From positions 390,420 to 454,419 of the forward strand of contig NZ_JAHKPS010000013.1 in the NCBI RefSeq assembly GCF_018860565.1: 64,000 nucleotides of DNA, read 5' to 3'. The notes beneath the pieces are model-generated. The model saw nothing but the letters and a program-made list of their open reading frames with translations, was not told where the DNA came from and made no database searches. Numbering within the stretch: the first letter of the stretch is position 1; every line of letters starts with the position of its first letter. This DNA is from Winogradskyella psychrotolerans. Its GTDB lineage: Bacteria; Bacteroidota; Bacteroidia; Flavobacteriales; Flavobacteriaceae. The translations under genes were made by a program, and so were the position numbers. Shown in pieces: positions 17,367 to 25,906 of this stretch.

Positions 17367-17659
17367 ATGAAAACTTTATATCATATTATTAATACAGCCA
17401 AACTCATTGGTTTAATCAGTTTTATGCTTGGCACTTGTTTATTGGTTTCGTTTTTACTATTTCCAAACACAAACTCAATAGTTATTACCGGCTTGTATTA
17501 TGTTAGCTATGCCACAATAACCAATGTATTATGTTTCTGATATTAATAATTACAGCATTTGTATACTGGACTTACAGAAGCCTAGTTTTAAGAACGTGTG
17601 GTTTGTTACTCTTAAATATTCCTATTGCCATTTGTTATTTTTTTATAGTCGTTAAATAA
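17367..17659 (+). pseudogene. Frameshifted small membrane protein gene
   Basis: A frame from ATG 17367 encodes 57 residues with two hydrophobic segments (MKTLYHIINTAKLIGLISF and the following VSFLLFP) and stops at 17538-17540. A second frame from 17531 continues 42 more residues (MFLILIITAFVYWTY, then LLLLNIPIAICYFFIVV) and stops at 17657-17659. Joining them needs a one-base insertion near TGTATTATGTTTC and gives a smooth four-helix protein of about 100 residues. This looks like one gene broken by a single-base deletion, or a sequencing error. Two overlapping small proteins are a less likely reading. Family not recognised. Confidence 0.55.
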
Positions 17660-17668
17660 ACATTTAAT

Positions 17669-18064
17669 ATGTACCTACAATTCAATAAAAACTATTTAGT
17701 ATTAGCACACAGCCTTTTTCTCGTAGAATTAGCTATTGCCTTTATCGTTAAAACCGGATTTATTCGCTATACAATTGGCGATTATCTATGTGTTATTTTA
17801 TTATATGCAATTATTAGAGGATGTACCAATCTGAAAATTTGGGTTTCGGCATTAGTCGTCCTCTTAATTGCTTATCTCGTAGAATTCCTTCAGCTTACCC
17901 CATTCTTAACCTACTTTAATTTAGAGGATAGTTTTACTGCGAAACTTATATTTGGAAGCACATTTCAGGTCACAGATTTGGTCGCTTATACTCTAGGAAT
18001 CATTACCGTTTTAATATTTGAAATTTACATTTCAGAAAGAGGTTTAAAAAAAAACCAAAATTAA
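17669..18064 (+). CDS. DUF2809 membrane protein
   Basis: The 131-residue membrane protein has four or five helices. The DUF2809 pattern is visible: GFIRYTIGDYLCVILLYAII, then VEFLQLTPF and a final segment with a TDLVAYTLG block near the C-terminus. Function of the family is unknown. It starts 9 bases after the broken membrane gene and was probably co-transcribed with it. Confidence 0.8.
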   Translation: MYLQFNKNYLVLAHSLFLVELAIAFIVKTGFIRYTIGDYLCVILLYAIIRGCTNLKIWVSALVVLLIAYLVEFLQLTPFLTYFNLEDSFTAKLIFGSTFQVTDLVAYTLGIITVLIFEIYISERGLKKNQN

Positions 18065-18130
18065 TTATTAGCATGCTAATTTAAAATATAACAACCTAAT
18101 ATAGAAGCCTTAAACACCTACAAACAACCA

Positions 18131-18928
18131 TTAACAATCTCTATTCTTATCCTGAATTTTCCTTACAATTTTAGTCGTTCTATTTCGAGTTAAAACTCGT
18201 GGCAGAAAAGATAAAAACTTATTAAACACACCAGGAATTGCTATGACCTTACCTTTTTGCATTGCTTTATAGCCATAAAGAGCAACTTCTTTTGCGCAGG
18301 CCATATTAAAAGCTATTTTATTTTCTGCAATATCTTCAGATACAGTACTTTGAAACGCTGTTTTTGTTGGACCAGGACATAATGCTGTCACTGTCACTCC
18401 TGTGCCTTTTAATTCGTTAGAAATAGCTTCAGAAAAAGATAAAATATAAGCTTTTGAAGCATAGTATAAAGCCATTAATGGACCAGGTTGAAATGCGGCT
18501 AAAGACGATAAGTTTAAAATTTTACCCGAACCACGTTCAACCATGCCTGGTAAAATTAACTTTATTAAATGCGTTGTTGTTAAAATATGAAGATGCAGCA
18601 TTTGCGATCCTCGCTCCCAATCTGTCTCGTAAAAAGTACCAAACAAACCAAAACCTGCATTGTTTATAATAACATCTATGTTAAGCGTATTGAGATCGTC
18701 ATAAATCTCTTGAGCAATATTTATAACACTCAAATCCTTTACCATTACGATAATTTGAGTTGGATACTCTTTTAAAATATTAGCTTTTGCCGCTTCTAAT
18801 TTTGCTGAATCTATATCAATTAAAACCAGATGGTAACCATCCTTAGCTAACAAAAGTGCTAACTCAAACCCTAAACCTGAAGCCGCTCCTGTTACTAAAG
18901 CTGTTTTAATATTATTGTTTCCCATCAA
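18131..18928 (-). CDS. Short-chain dehydrogenase/reductase (SDR)
   Basis: The 265-residue classical SDR has the cofactor motif TGAASGLG (residues 14-21), the NNAG motif, and the catalytic serine, tyrosine and lysine in NLSSLAAF and YYASK. The C-terminal IPGVFNKFLSFLPRVLTRN segment is typical of the DltE-like/short-chain group with a hydrophobic, possibly membrane-associating end. NADP preference and substrate are not determinable here. The start overlaps the end of the preceding AlaDH/PNT-like gene by 17 bases, so the two are translated from one transcript. Confidence 0.88.
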   Translation of the reverse strand: MMGNNNIKTALVTGAASGLGFELALLLAKDGYHLVLIDIDSAKLEAAKANILKEYPTQIIVMVKDLSVINIAQEIYDDLNTLNIDVIINNAGFGLFGTFYETDWERGSQMLHLHILTTTHLIKLILPGMVERGSGKILNLSSLAAFQPGPLMALYYASKAYILSFSEAISNELKGTGVTVTALCPGPTKTAFQSTVSEDIAENKIAFNMACAKEVALYGYKAMQKGKVIAIPGVFNKFLSFLPRVLTRNRTTKIVRKIQDKNRDC

Positions 18929-20117
18929 TATAATCCTGTAGATAGCTAAAACGTTTTGTTAACTTACCGTTTTCTGTGATTTTTGCGCGTTTTAAAACTT
19001 CGTTTTTATCATTATTAAAAAATGCAGGAATCACATGTTCTAAAAAGGTAGTACCAAAACCTTCACTGGCATCTTTTGGTAATTCGCAAGGTAAATTATC
19101 TACAGCCATAACTGTAATGGCATCTTTTGCATCAAAATCTACTTCGACTTCTTTTTGAGGATCGTAACCATAAAAAGGGTCTGCTATTGTTGATGGTCTA
19201 ATAGTACTTGCTACAGGACCATCAATATCACAAGATATATCTGCCACTAAATTTATTCTAAAATCAGGATGTTTGGCGTCTTCTCTTGTAAATAAATAAG
19301 GTGCATTATTACCATAAAAATGACCTGCTATAAAAAAGTCAGTTTCCTTAGCATAAGGCATAAAATTACTCTCGTAACCTGAAGGGTCTTTATAAAACTT
19401 GTACTTATCTCCTACTTTACCATCTTTACGTTTGGCATACTCCATAACATCTGCCATAACGTAAACAGGCTCTGTAAACTGAGAGGTTAAATACAAGGCG
19501 TCGCTAACTTCTTTAATACCTAAATGATCTAAAATCTCTTTTGCTCCGTAAGCCACTTTCCCTGTTCCTGTAAGTAATATTTTGATATTAGGAAGTGTAA
19601 TTTTATCTAACTCTGCTTTTACAGCATCTAAATCGGCAAGTGTTTCTACTTTTGGTAAATTGAATAAATTATCTCTCAATCCTAAAGCTCTAAAACCATT
19701 GTAAGCTCCAACTAAACCTGCATAGCGACCAAAACCTATAAGTCTTGCTCCACTCTTCTTCACTATAGTTTCATGATCAAACATTTCAATATTTTTCTCT
19801 AGCATAGCAACTAGAAGCTTTCTATTGTAAGGTTGTTTTTTTATGGTATGTGAAAAATAAAAGTATTTCTTATTTGGAACTAGATGTTCTATTGGCACTT
19901 CTTTTACACCAATCATTACATCGGCATGCGACACATCTTCTAATACTTCAAAACCTAACGTTCTGTATGCCTCATCAGGAAAAACACGAATATCTGAAGA
20001 TTCTATTATAAAATTAGCTTCAGGAAATTGAGTTCTAGCTTCGGCTAAAGTTTCAGGAGAAAAGACAACTCGTCTGTCTGGTGGATTTTTACGTTCTTTT
20101 ATGATAGCAAATGTCAT
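18912..20117 (-). CDS. AlaDH/PNT-fold dehydrogenase (saccharopine/alanine dehydrogenase-like)
   Basis: The 401-residue protein starts with the alanine dehydrogenase/transhydrogenase N-domain pattern (IIKERKNPPDRRVVFSPETL, then HADVMIGVKEVP). A middle Rossmann-type segment contains ILLTGTGKVAYGAKEIL (about residues 180-196). The YFYFSHTIKKQPYNRKLL block resembles LYS1-type saccharopine dehydrogenases (lysine-forming). It probably carries out NAD(P)-linked oxidation of an amino acid or imine, but the substrate is uncertain. It is first in a two-gene unit with the SDR. Confidence 0.8.
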   Translation of the reverse strand: MTFAIIKERKNPPDRRVVFSPETLAEARTQFPEANFIIESSDIRVFPDEAYRTLGFEVLEDVSHADVMIGVKEVPIEHLVPNKKYFYFSHTIKKQPYNRKLLVAMLEKNIEMFDHETIVKKSGARLIGFGRYAGLVGAYNGFRALGLRDNLFNLPKVETLADLDAVKAELDKITLPNIKILLTGTGKVAYGAKEILDHLGIKEVSDALYLTSQFTEPVYVMADVMEYAKRKDGKVGDKYKFYKDPSGYESNFMPYAKETDFFIAGHFYGNNAPYLFTREDAKHPDFRINLVADISCDIDGPVASTIRPSTIADPFYGYDPQKEVEVDFDAKDAITVMAVDNLPCELPKDASEGFGTTFLEHVIPAFFNNDKNEVLKRAKITENGKLTKRFSYLQDYIDGKQ

Positions 20118-20448
20118 AGATAAATTTTAAAATTGAGATAGTTCTACATTAAATATTGCCAGTATTTATATTACAAATACATTATTAATTTCTTTAAATA
20201 GACGCAAAGAAATTCAATAATTCCAGCATTTAATTTTGAAAATATTTTCACGAAAATAAGCGGATTTGCATGTTTTCGCAAACATTCTTTGGTTAAAAAT
20301 ATTTACACGCCTTAAGGTCCGCAACAGCATTCATTAAATATTACAGGCTTCTGGTTTACGGAACTTTAATTATTATTTTTTTTACAAACGCTGTTCAAAT
20401 AACTTATTACCAGAACTATCGTTGTAAATAAAACCACGACTAATACAG
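20118..20448. other. Gene-free stretch
   Basis: This 331-base AT-rich region separates the dehydrogenase promoter from the end of the EamA gene. I find no open frame with coding character, no tRNA and no convincing hairpin terminator. It probably holds the promoter for the AlaDH-like gene. Confidence 0.6.
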
Positions 20449-21318
20449 TTAAACTTTAGCTTTAAGCAAAGCTTTTTCATAAAATGTAAGTCTAATTCCA
20501 AAGAGCAATACAATACCTCCAATCACCATTTGTAAGGACACTTGTTCATCGAGTAGCCACCAAGCTAAAATGGAAGCCAATACAGCTTGTCCTAACAAAC
20601 TTACAGAAACTCTTGTTGCGCGCATGTGCTTTGTTGCAAAACTAATAAGTAGCCATGCTAACAACTGACACACCACGCCTTGAACCACTAATACCAACCA
20701 CCCAGCATCTGAAAATCCCGTAAACGGTTCATTAAAAGCATAACTAAGTACACCTAAGGCTATAGTAGAAGATAATAGGCTAATCATCATAAAGGTCATG
20801 ACCTCCATTTCTTCTAAAATAGTTTTACTTAATAGCATATAAACAGCATAGAGCATTCCTGACAAGACACCAAAAATAAAAGCGATATTAAAATCAAAAT
20901 TGAGAAACAAATCAAATCCTACTAAAAGCACCATACCTATAATGGCCACAACGGTACCCATCCAAAAATTCTGTTTTGGTTTATCTTTTAGAAATAAAAA
21001 AGCTCCAACACCTACCCAAACTGGAGACAAGTTAGTCAGCAAAGTTGCTTGTGTGGCTGTTGATTGCTGAATCGCAATATTCCAAACACCAACATCTAAA
21101 CCAAATACAACTCCACAAATCATAGAAAACCCTAATGCTTTTTTAGACGTTACCTTAAACTGTTTTGTTATAAGAACGTAAGGCACAATAAAAAGAGAGG
21201 CTATGGCCATTCTGTAAAATGCTGAAACAAGTCCTGGTGTAAGATTTAGCTTCACCAATATTGGAAATATTGAAATACAAATAATGCCAATCGCAAGTGC
21301 TATTCTTGGTTTTGTCAT
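20449..21318 (-). CDS. EamA/DMT-superfamily transporter
   Basis: The 289-residue protein has ten hydrophobic helices in two homologous five-helix halves (EamA repeats at about 7-140 and 150-280). The family motif region VGVGAFLFLKDKP ends the first half and WWLLDEQVSLQMVIGG the second. It is probably an inner-membrane exporter of small metabolites or amino acids; the substrate is unknown. It is a single-gene unit. The DNA upstream leads to the ncRNA/ssrA region on the other strand. Confidence 0.88.
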   Translation of the reverse strand: MTKPRIALAIGIICISIFPILVKLNLTPGLVSAFYRMAIASLFIVPYVLITKQFKVTSKKALGFSMICGVVFGLDVGVWNIAIQQSTATQATLLTNLSPVWVGVGAFLFLKDKPKQNFWMGTVVAIIGMVLLVGFDLFLNFDFNIAFIFGVLSGMLYAVYMLLSKTILEEMEVMTFMMISLLSSTIALGVLSYAFNEPFTGFSDAGWLVLVVQGVVCQLLAWLLISFATKHMRATRVSVSLLGQAVLASILAWWLLDEQVSLQMVIGGIVLLFGIRLTFYEKALLKAKV

Positions 21319-21592
21319 GTGTTGTTGAATTAGTAAATTGAAGTCGGCAAAAATAAGTTTTAAAACAACTATTCCTTAAAATTCTATACCCAATTTATGA
21401 TATTAAAACACCTATAGAATTTAGAGAGGTAAACGTAATAAATTTTATTGATGGATTATGTGACTAAAATTCTTTTTTCACTTTAGAAAAACACTTCTTT
21501 CTGATACCTAAAGATTAAATATATATACTGACACTATTTCTGCAAATACATATAAAACAAGATTGGTATAGCTTTTGCATTAGTATTTTTAG

Positions 21593-21600
21593 TAATTTTG
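21593..21600 (+). promoter_or_regulatory. -7 promoter box upstream of the structured RNA/ssrA unit
   Basis: Reads TAATTTTG, an exact TAnnTTTG match, 38 bases before the structured RNA. TTTTG at 21573-21577 is closer than the usual -33 spacing, so the upstream element is uncertain. No second good promoter is seen between here and the tmRNA. Confidence 0.45.
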
Positions 21601-21638
21601 CAGCCCTTGAACTTATACTATAGGTTTCTTGGATTAGT

Positions 21639-21717
21639 GCGTTAGGGATGGAAGCGGCATCCTTTTGCTTTTTTGAGCAAAAGATATAGCGGACAGCCCG
21701 ACCTGAAAAGGTAACGC
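21639..21717 (+). ncRNA. Structured RNA element, probably Flavo-1-like
   Basis: Nested pairings support a folded RNA. A closing stem GCGTTA (21639-21644) pairs with TAACGC (21712-21717). A hairpin GGATG/CATCC (21646-21650 and 21658-21662) has the loop GAAGCGG. A long hairpin TTTTGCT/AGCAAAA (21663-21669, 21676-21682) follows. ACCT/AGGT (21701-21712) encloses a GAAA tetraloop and competes with the first bases of the closing stem. Conserved-looking text (AGGGATGGAAGCGGCATCC and ATATAGCGGACAGCCCG) matches my memory of elements common in flavobacterial genomes; the Flavo-1 name is from memory and needs a covariance-model check. Confidence 0.6.
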
Positions 21718-21771
21718 CCAAAATATTATTATCATTTATGAAATAGATTCCCACTTTTGTGGGAAGTAAAC

Positions 21772-22164
21772 GGGGTCGACTGGTTTTGACAGCGAGATTA
21801 ATTAGATGGTAAGCACGTGGTGTAATGGCATTGAAACACCTAAAAGGCTAGACCAAATTTTAAACGGCGAGAATAACTACGCTTTAGCTGCATAATCTGA
21901 ATTATAGTAAGATTCGTGCTCATTCCTACTAGGTAGGAAGGCTAAATGTCTCCAGAAAGCCTTGGTTAATGGCGTTCTTTTTTGAGGCATCGTAAAAATT
22001 AACTAAGATTAGGTAGCGCTTTGATGCCTTTTCGAGATTAAAAAGCTAAGTTGTAAGTGGGTTGTCTTTAACCAGCTTGCAATCGAAAACCCAAGAAAAG
22101 AATAAACGTGTAGAAAGCCCTTTGGTTACTTGTTTGGACGAGAGTTCGATTCTCTCCGACTCCA
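21772..22164 (+). ncRNA. ssrA: Transfer-messenger RNA (tmRNA)
   Basis: The 5' end GGGGTCGACTGG pairs with the 3' acceptor strand (GACTCC, ending in discriminator A at 22164). A T-arm-like GAGAGTTCGATTCTCTC precedes the acceptor. The tag frame reads GGC GAG AAT AAC TAC GCT TTA GCT GCA TAA at 21866-21895, giving GENNYALAA. The 3' CCA is not encoded (genome reads CAA), so it must be added after transcription. Seven bases upstream is a perfect 7-bp hairpin (21748-21765), which could direct 5' processing. tmRNA with SmpB rescues stalled ribosomes. Confidence 0.97.
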
Positions 22165-22170
22165 CAATTT

Positions 22171-22216
22171 AAAAGCCTTAATCATTTAACCCAAATGATT
22201 TAAGGCTTTTTTTTTG
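22171..22216 (+). terminator. Intrinsic terminator of ssrA
   Basis: A long stem AAAAGCCTTAATCATTT against AAATGATTTAAGGCTTTT (one bulge), with the loop AACCC, then a run of T. It lies seven bases after the mature tmRNA end. Confidence 0.9.
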
Positions 22217-22360
22217 GTTTTAGTATCTTTAAAAACCATTAAAAAAAGGAATACCTATTTCGTTACATCACAAAAGTGATGTGATTAAAAACAAATCGTA
22301 TTATCCTTCATTTATAAAAAATGATAGTAAAGATCACTTTATTCGACTATTAAAACAATG

Positions 22361-22368
22361 TAAATTTG
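22361..22368 (+). promoter_or_regulatory. -7 promoter box of the HD/PycTM gene trio
   Basis: Reads TAAATTTG, an exact TAnnTTTG match, with a weak TTTA at the -33 position 19 bases upstream. It ends only five bases before the ATG at 22373. If it is used, the transcript would be nearly leaderless. Confidence 0.45.
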
Positions 22369-22372
22369 TAAT

Positions 22373-23539
22373 ATGAAAGAAAAGCTGTTACTCGATGTAG
22401 AAATATATGTTGCAGAGCTGTTAAATAAACAGCTAGCTTCAACAAACTATTACCACAACGCTATTCATACTAGAAACGTTGTCACCAGTATTACAGAATT
22501 AACCAACAGAGAACAATGCACAGAACAAGAGACTTTAGCCTTATTATTGGCGGGTTGGTTTCATGATACGGGTTATATTTATACAGATATTGGTCATGAA
22601 GAAGAAAGCGTTAAGATTGCACGTTCTTATCTAAAGGAACAAGATGTTCCTGAAGAACTGCTAGACCAAGTTGAGCAGTTAATTCTAGCAACAAAAACGG
22701 ATCTTAATCCTAATAACAAGCTCGAATCTATTATTAAAGATGCCGATTGTGGGCATATTGCTTCTGATGACTATTTAGATATTTCGGAAAATTTACTAAA
22801 AGAGATAAATGCTAAAAATGACCATACACTTTCTGATATAGAATGGATGGAACAGAACATCGCCTTTCTTAAAAACCATTCGTTTTATTCCGATTCTGCT
22901 AAACAAATTTGGCAACCTAAAAAGGAGCTTAATGTATTAGAAATTCAAAAAAAGTTACATAAACTAACTGCTAAGGAGAATAAAAAAGATAAAAATACAA
23001 GGTTTGGAAGAGGTGTTGAAACGATGTATCGTGTGCAATTAAAAAATCACATAGAATTAAGTGCTATTGCAGATACCAAAGCCAACATACTACTATCTGT
23101 AAACGCAATAATTATTTCTGTAGCCTTATCTAACTTAATTCCTAAACTAGACAATCCTTCCAATTTATTTTTAGTGTATCCTACCTTAATTTTAATGCTT
23201 TTTAGTGTTGCCTCTGTAGTCTTATCTGTATTATCTACACGTCCTAAAATATCTAATGTTGCCATTACAAAAGATATGATTAAGGAGAAAAAAACTAATA
23301 TTCTATTTTTTGGAAATTTTCATAAAATGAATTTGCAAGATTTTGAATGGGGAATCGACTATTTAATGGATAATGAAGAAACGTTATACAATTCACTTAC
23401 AAAAGATTTGTATTATTTAGGCTTGGTGCTAAATAGAAAATATAAATTATTACGTATCACCTATACCGTTTTCATGTTCGGAATTATTATCTCGGCAGCA
23501 GCATTTATTTATAGTTATTATATAAACATGCCTGTATAA
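22373..23539 (+). CDS. HD-domain phosphohydrolase fused to Pycsar-type transmembrane effector domain
   Basis: The 388-residue protein has two parts. Residues 1-180 form an HD domain with intact metal-ligand motifs: H28/H32 in YYHNAIHTRNVV, H64-D65 in GWFHDTGYI, and D123/D125 in IIKDADCGH. Residues from about 209 match the PycTM (DUF5706) effector domain, starting GVETMYRVQLKNHIELSAIAD and containing three hydrophobic segments (about 238-255, 265-288, 358-385). PycTM proteins are known as membrane effectors opened by cyclic pyrimidine nucleotides in Pycsar anti-phage defence. HD domains often cleave cyclic or linear phosphodiesters, so this protein could both sense and degrade a nucleotide signal (inference). 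No cyclase gene is adjacent. It starts a trio with 16- and 14-base gaps. Confidence 0.88.
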   Translation: MKEKLLLDVEIYVAELLNKQLASTNYYHNAIHTRNVVTSITELTNREQCTEQETLALLLAGWFHDTGYIYTDIGHEEESVKIARSYLKEQDVPEELLDQVEQLILATKTDLNPNNKLESIIKDADCGHIASDDYLDISENLLKEINAKNDHTLSDIEWMEQNIAFLKNHSFYSDSAKQIWQPKKELNVLEIQKKLHKLTAKENKKDKNTRFGRGVETMYRVQLKNHIELSAIADTKANILLSVNAIIISVALSNLIPKLDNPSNLFLVYPTLILMLFSVASVVLSVLSTRPKISNVAITKDMIKEKKTNILFFGNFHKMNLQDFEWGIDYLMDNEETLYNSLTKDLYYLGLVLNRKYKLLRITYTVFMFGIIISAAAFIYSYYINMPV

Positions 23540-23555
23540 TATTAATTTAAACGCT

Positions 23556-25892
23556 ATGAAAAACAAAACTACAGGACCTTTTAAAGTAAATATATCTTTA
23601 CGCTTATTAAGGGATAAATTTATAGACTTATTAGACTCTAATAATGTTTCGGTGCAAACACAAGCGAAGCAAGCTTTAGAATTATTTGATAAACATCCTA
23701 TTTTATCTACTGGAACAAATACTACTGAAGATTTTCTGAAGCATAAGCCTATCATAGACCAGTTGATGTCTTATATTTTCCCATCAGCCTTAACGGACAA
23801 TGAGATTAAAGCAGCGGTTACCCCGTATACTAGTGATGTTTTTTACTGTAGTTCAAGATTAGAAAGCATTATTAAAAATGCAGAAGCAAGCGAAAATGTA
23901 TTTAATGAACTGTATAAGGATTATGAAGACTCTTTTGATTTGCTTACCTATGCTATTATATTGAATATCCATTACAAATTTAATGTCGATTTTGAACGAC
24001 CAAAAACCTTATCTATTACAGACAAAAATGGTGACAGAAAGCGTTATCGTGTGGCTTTTAATGCCGACTTCCTAGACATCTACCCTAACGAAAATGCCAT
24101 TGAAATTACTGAAGAAATTTTAGATGAATTATTAAGCAACGCTAGTGATATTGAGATTTGGAAAAAATACTTCCCTAAAGATTCATGGACTATTGAAGGC
24201 TTTGGTATAGTAAACCTTATAGACACCTCGTTAGACGAACGCATTGATGATTTTAAAACCCATTTAATACAACCTAATAACGAAAGTTTTCAATATTTAA
24301 TTGAAGACATTAGACGCATATTTAACAATCCAGATTTGCAACTTGGAAGCTACAGTGTAGAGCACGACAAGATTATCTCTCCTTTTGATAGGAATTTTAA
24401 TATGCTAACACTAGTACCAGATGAAGATGTAAGCATTAATGAATATGCCTGCGAACATATTAACTGTCAATTGTTTAAAGATTGTAAACCAATTATTATT
24501 TCCAACGTAGAAACGTATCATAAAAGAACTAAAGGCAATAGGCTAAGTAGTACGTTATTAAAAAAAGGTTTTAAAAGTGTAGCCCTCATTCCTGTTCCTA
24601 TTAATGGTGAATTAGGTTTTATTATAGAGTTGGCAGCATTTAAGCCCAACCAGCTTAATGCCATTAATATGGTAAAGTTAGATACCATTTTACCTTTTAT
24701 TTTAAGTTACTCTAAACGTACGTTTTCAGAACATCAAAATGAAATCAGTGCCATTATACAACAAGAATGTACAGCTATCCATCCTTCTGTACAATGGCGT
24801 TTTGAAGAAGAAGCTAACAAATACATACAAGAACGAAACTTTGGAGAGAATCCGGTTTTTCAAGAAATTGTATTTAAAGATGTCATTCCTCTTTTTGGAC
24901 AAATAGACGTGGTTGGTTCATCAAATGCACGAAACGAAGCCATTAGAATAGACCTAACAAGACAATTAGAAAAAAGTAAAGACATCCTTAAAAATAGGAT
25001 TAAAATAAATTTACCGTTTTACGAACAGTTAATTTTTCAAATTGACAATTATTTAGCGGAATTAAAAGACAATTTCCACACCAATTCAGAACAAGAAATT
25101 AATATCTTTTTCGAAAAACAACTCTTTCCTTTATTCGAACATTTTCAGAAAAATTCTAAAGGCATTGAAGATGTCGACGAATTTCTTAAAACAATTGACA
25201 AAACAACAAGTAGTTTATATGACGCTAGAAAAGCCTATGATATTACTATTGAAAAAGGAAACAAAACTCTGTCTTCATTTTTAGACCAACAACAACTAAA
25301 AGCTCAAGAGATATTTCCACATTATTTTGAAAAATTCAAAACAGATGGCATTGAGCATAATTTATATATCGGACAATCTATTTCTAAGCATTTAAACTAT
25401 CATCCCACTGTATTGTACAACTTACGTTTATGGCAATTACAAGTGACTTGCGAAATGGAAGCGATGTACTACGAAAAGCAAAAAGAATTCCCTTTACAAT
25501 TAGAAGTGGCATCCTTAATTCTTGCTTATGATATCCCGATTACCATTCGTTATCGCATAGATGAAAAACAATTTGATGTTGATGGAGCTTATAATGTACG
25601 TTACGAAATGATTAAAAAGCGTATAGACAAAGCCCACATTAAAAATACAAACGAGCGTTTAACACAACCACATAAACTTTCTGTTGTGTATTCTAGTAAT
25701 GCCATGGAGAAAGAATATTTAGCTTATTTCCAATTTCTACAAGCCAAAAATTATATTGGAACTAATATCGAAATTGTAGAATTAGAAGAGCTTCAAGGAG
25801 CTAGTGGTATAAAAGCGATTAGAGTAGACATTAACAGAAAGCTAAAAAAAGTATCGGATATTTTTACAATAGAAGATTTACAGGCCGTATAA
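23556..25892 (+). CDS. Large GAF-domain protein
   Basis: The 778-residue soluble protein has a central region (about residues 225-395) that reads as a GAF domain, with the closing pattern KGFKSVALIPVPINGELGFIIELAAF. The N-terminal 200 residues and C-terminal 380 residues are mainly helical and not assigned. The block PLFGQIDVVGSSNARNEAIR is notable. There is no kinase, cyclase, HTH or EAL/GGDEF output. GAF domains commonly bind cyclic nucleotides or other small molecules. It lies 16 bases after the HD/PycTM gene and 14 bases before the phosphoesterase gene. A role as sensor or scaffold of this trio is inference. Confidence 0.75.
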   Translation: MKNKTTGPFKVNISLRLLRDKFIDLLDSNNVSVQTQAKQALELFDKHPILSTGTNTTEDFLKHKPIIDQLMSYIFPSALTDNEIKAAVTPYTSDVFYCSSRLESIIKNAEASENVFNELYKDYEDSFDLLTYAIILNIHYKFNVDFERPKTLSITDKNGDRKRYRVAFNADFLDIYPNENAIEITEEILDELLSNASDIEIWKKYFPKDSWTIEGFGIVNLIDTSLDERIDDFKTHLIQPNNESFQYLIEDIRRIFNNPDLQLGSYSVEHDKIISPFDRNFNMLTLVPDEDVSINEYACEHINCQLFKDCKPIIISNVETYHKRTKGNRLSSTLLKKGFKSVALIPVPINGELGFIIELAAFKPNQLNAINMVKLDTILPFILSYSKRTFSEHQNEISAIIQQECTAIHPSVQWRFEEEANKYIQERNFGENPVFQEIVFKDVIPLFGQIDVVGSSNARNEAIRIDLTRQLEKSKDILKNRIKINLPFYEQLIFQIDNYLAELKDNFHTNSEQEINIFFEKQLFPLFEHFQKNSKGIEDVDEFLKTIDKTTSSLYDARKAYDITIEKGNKTLSSFLDQQQLKAQEIFPHYFEKFKTDGIEHNLYIGQSISKHLNYHPTVLYNLRLWQLQVTCEMEAMYYEKQKEFPLQLEVASLILAYDIPITIRYRIDEKQFDVDGAYNVRYEMIKKRIDKAHIKNTNERLTQPHKLSVVYSSNAMEKEYLAYFQFLQAKNYIGTNIEIVELEELQGASGIKAIRVDINRKLKKVSDIFTIEDLQAV

Positions 25893-25906
25893 GAAGAAAT
25901 CACAGA

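Noticed and set aside
21515..21754. 79-residue minus-strand open frame over the structured RNA
   Set aside because: It is antisense to the folded RNA and has no signal, domain or codon bias. RNA pairings explain the sequence better.
23450..23755. 101-residue minus-strand frame spanning the HD/PycTM-GAF junction
   Set aside because: It is antisense to two well-supported genes and has no recognisable domain.
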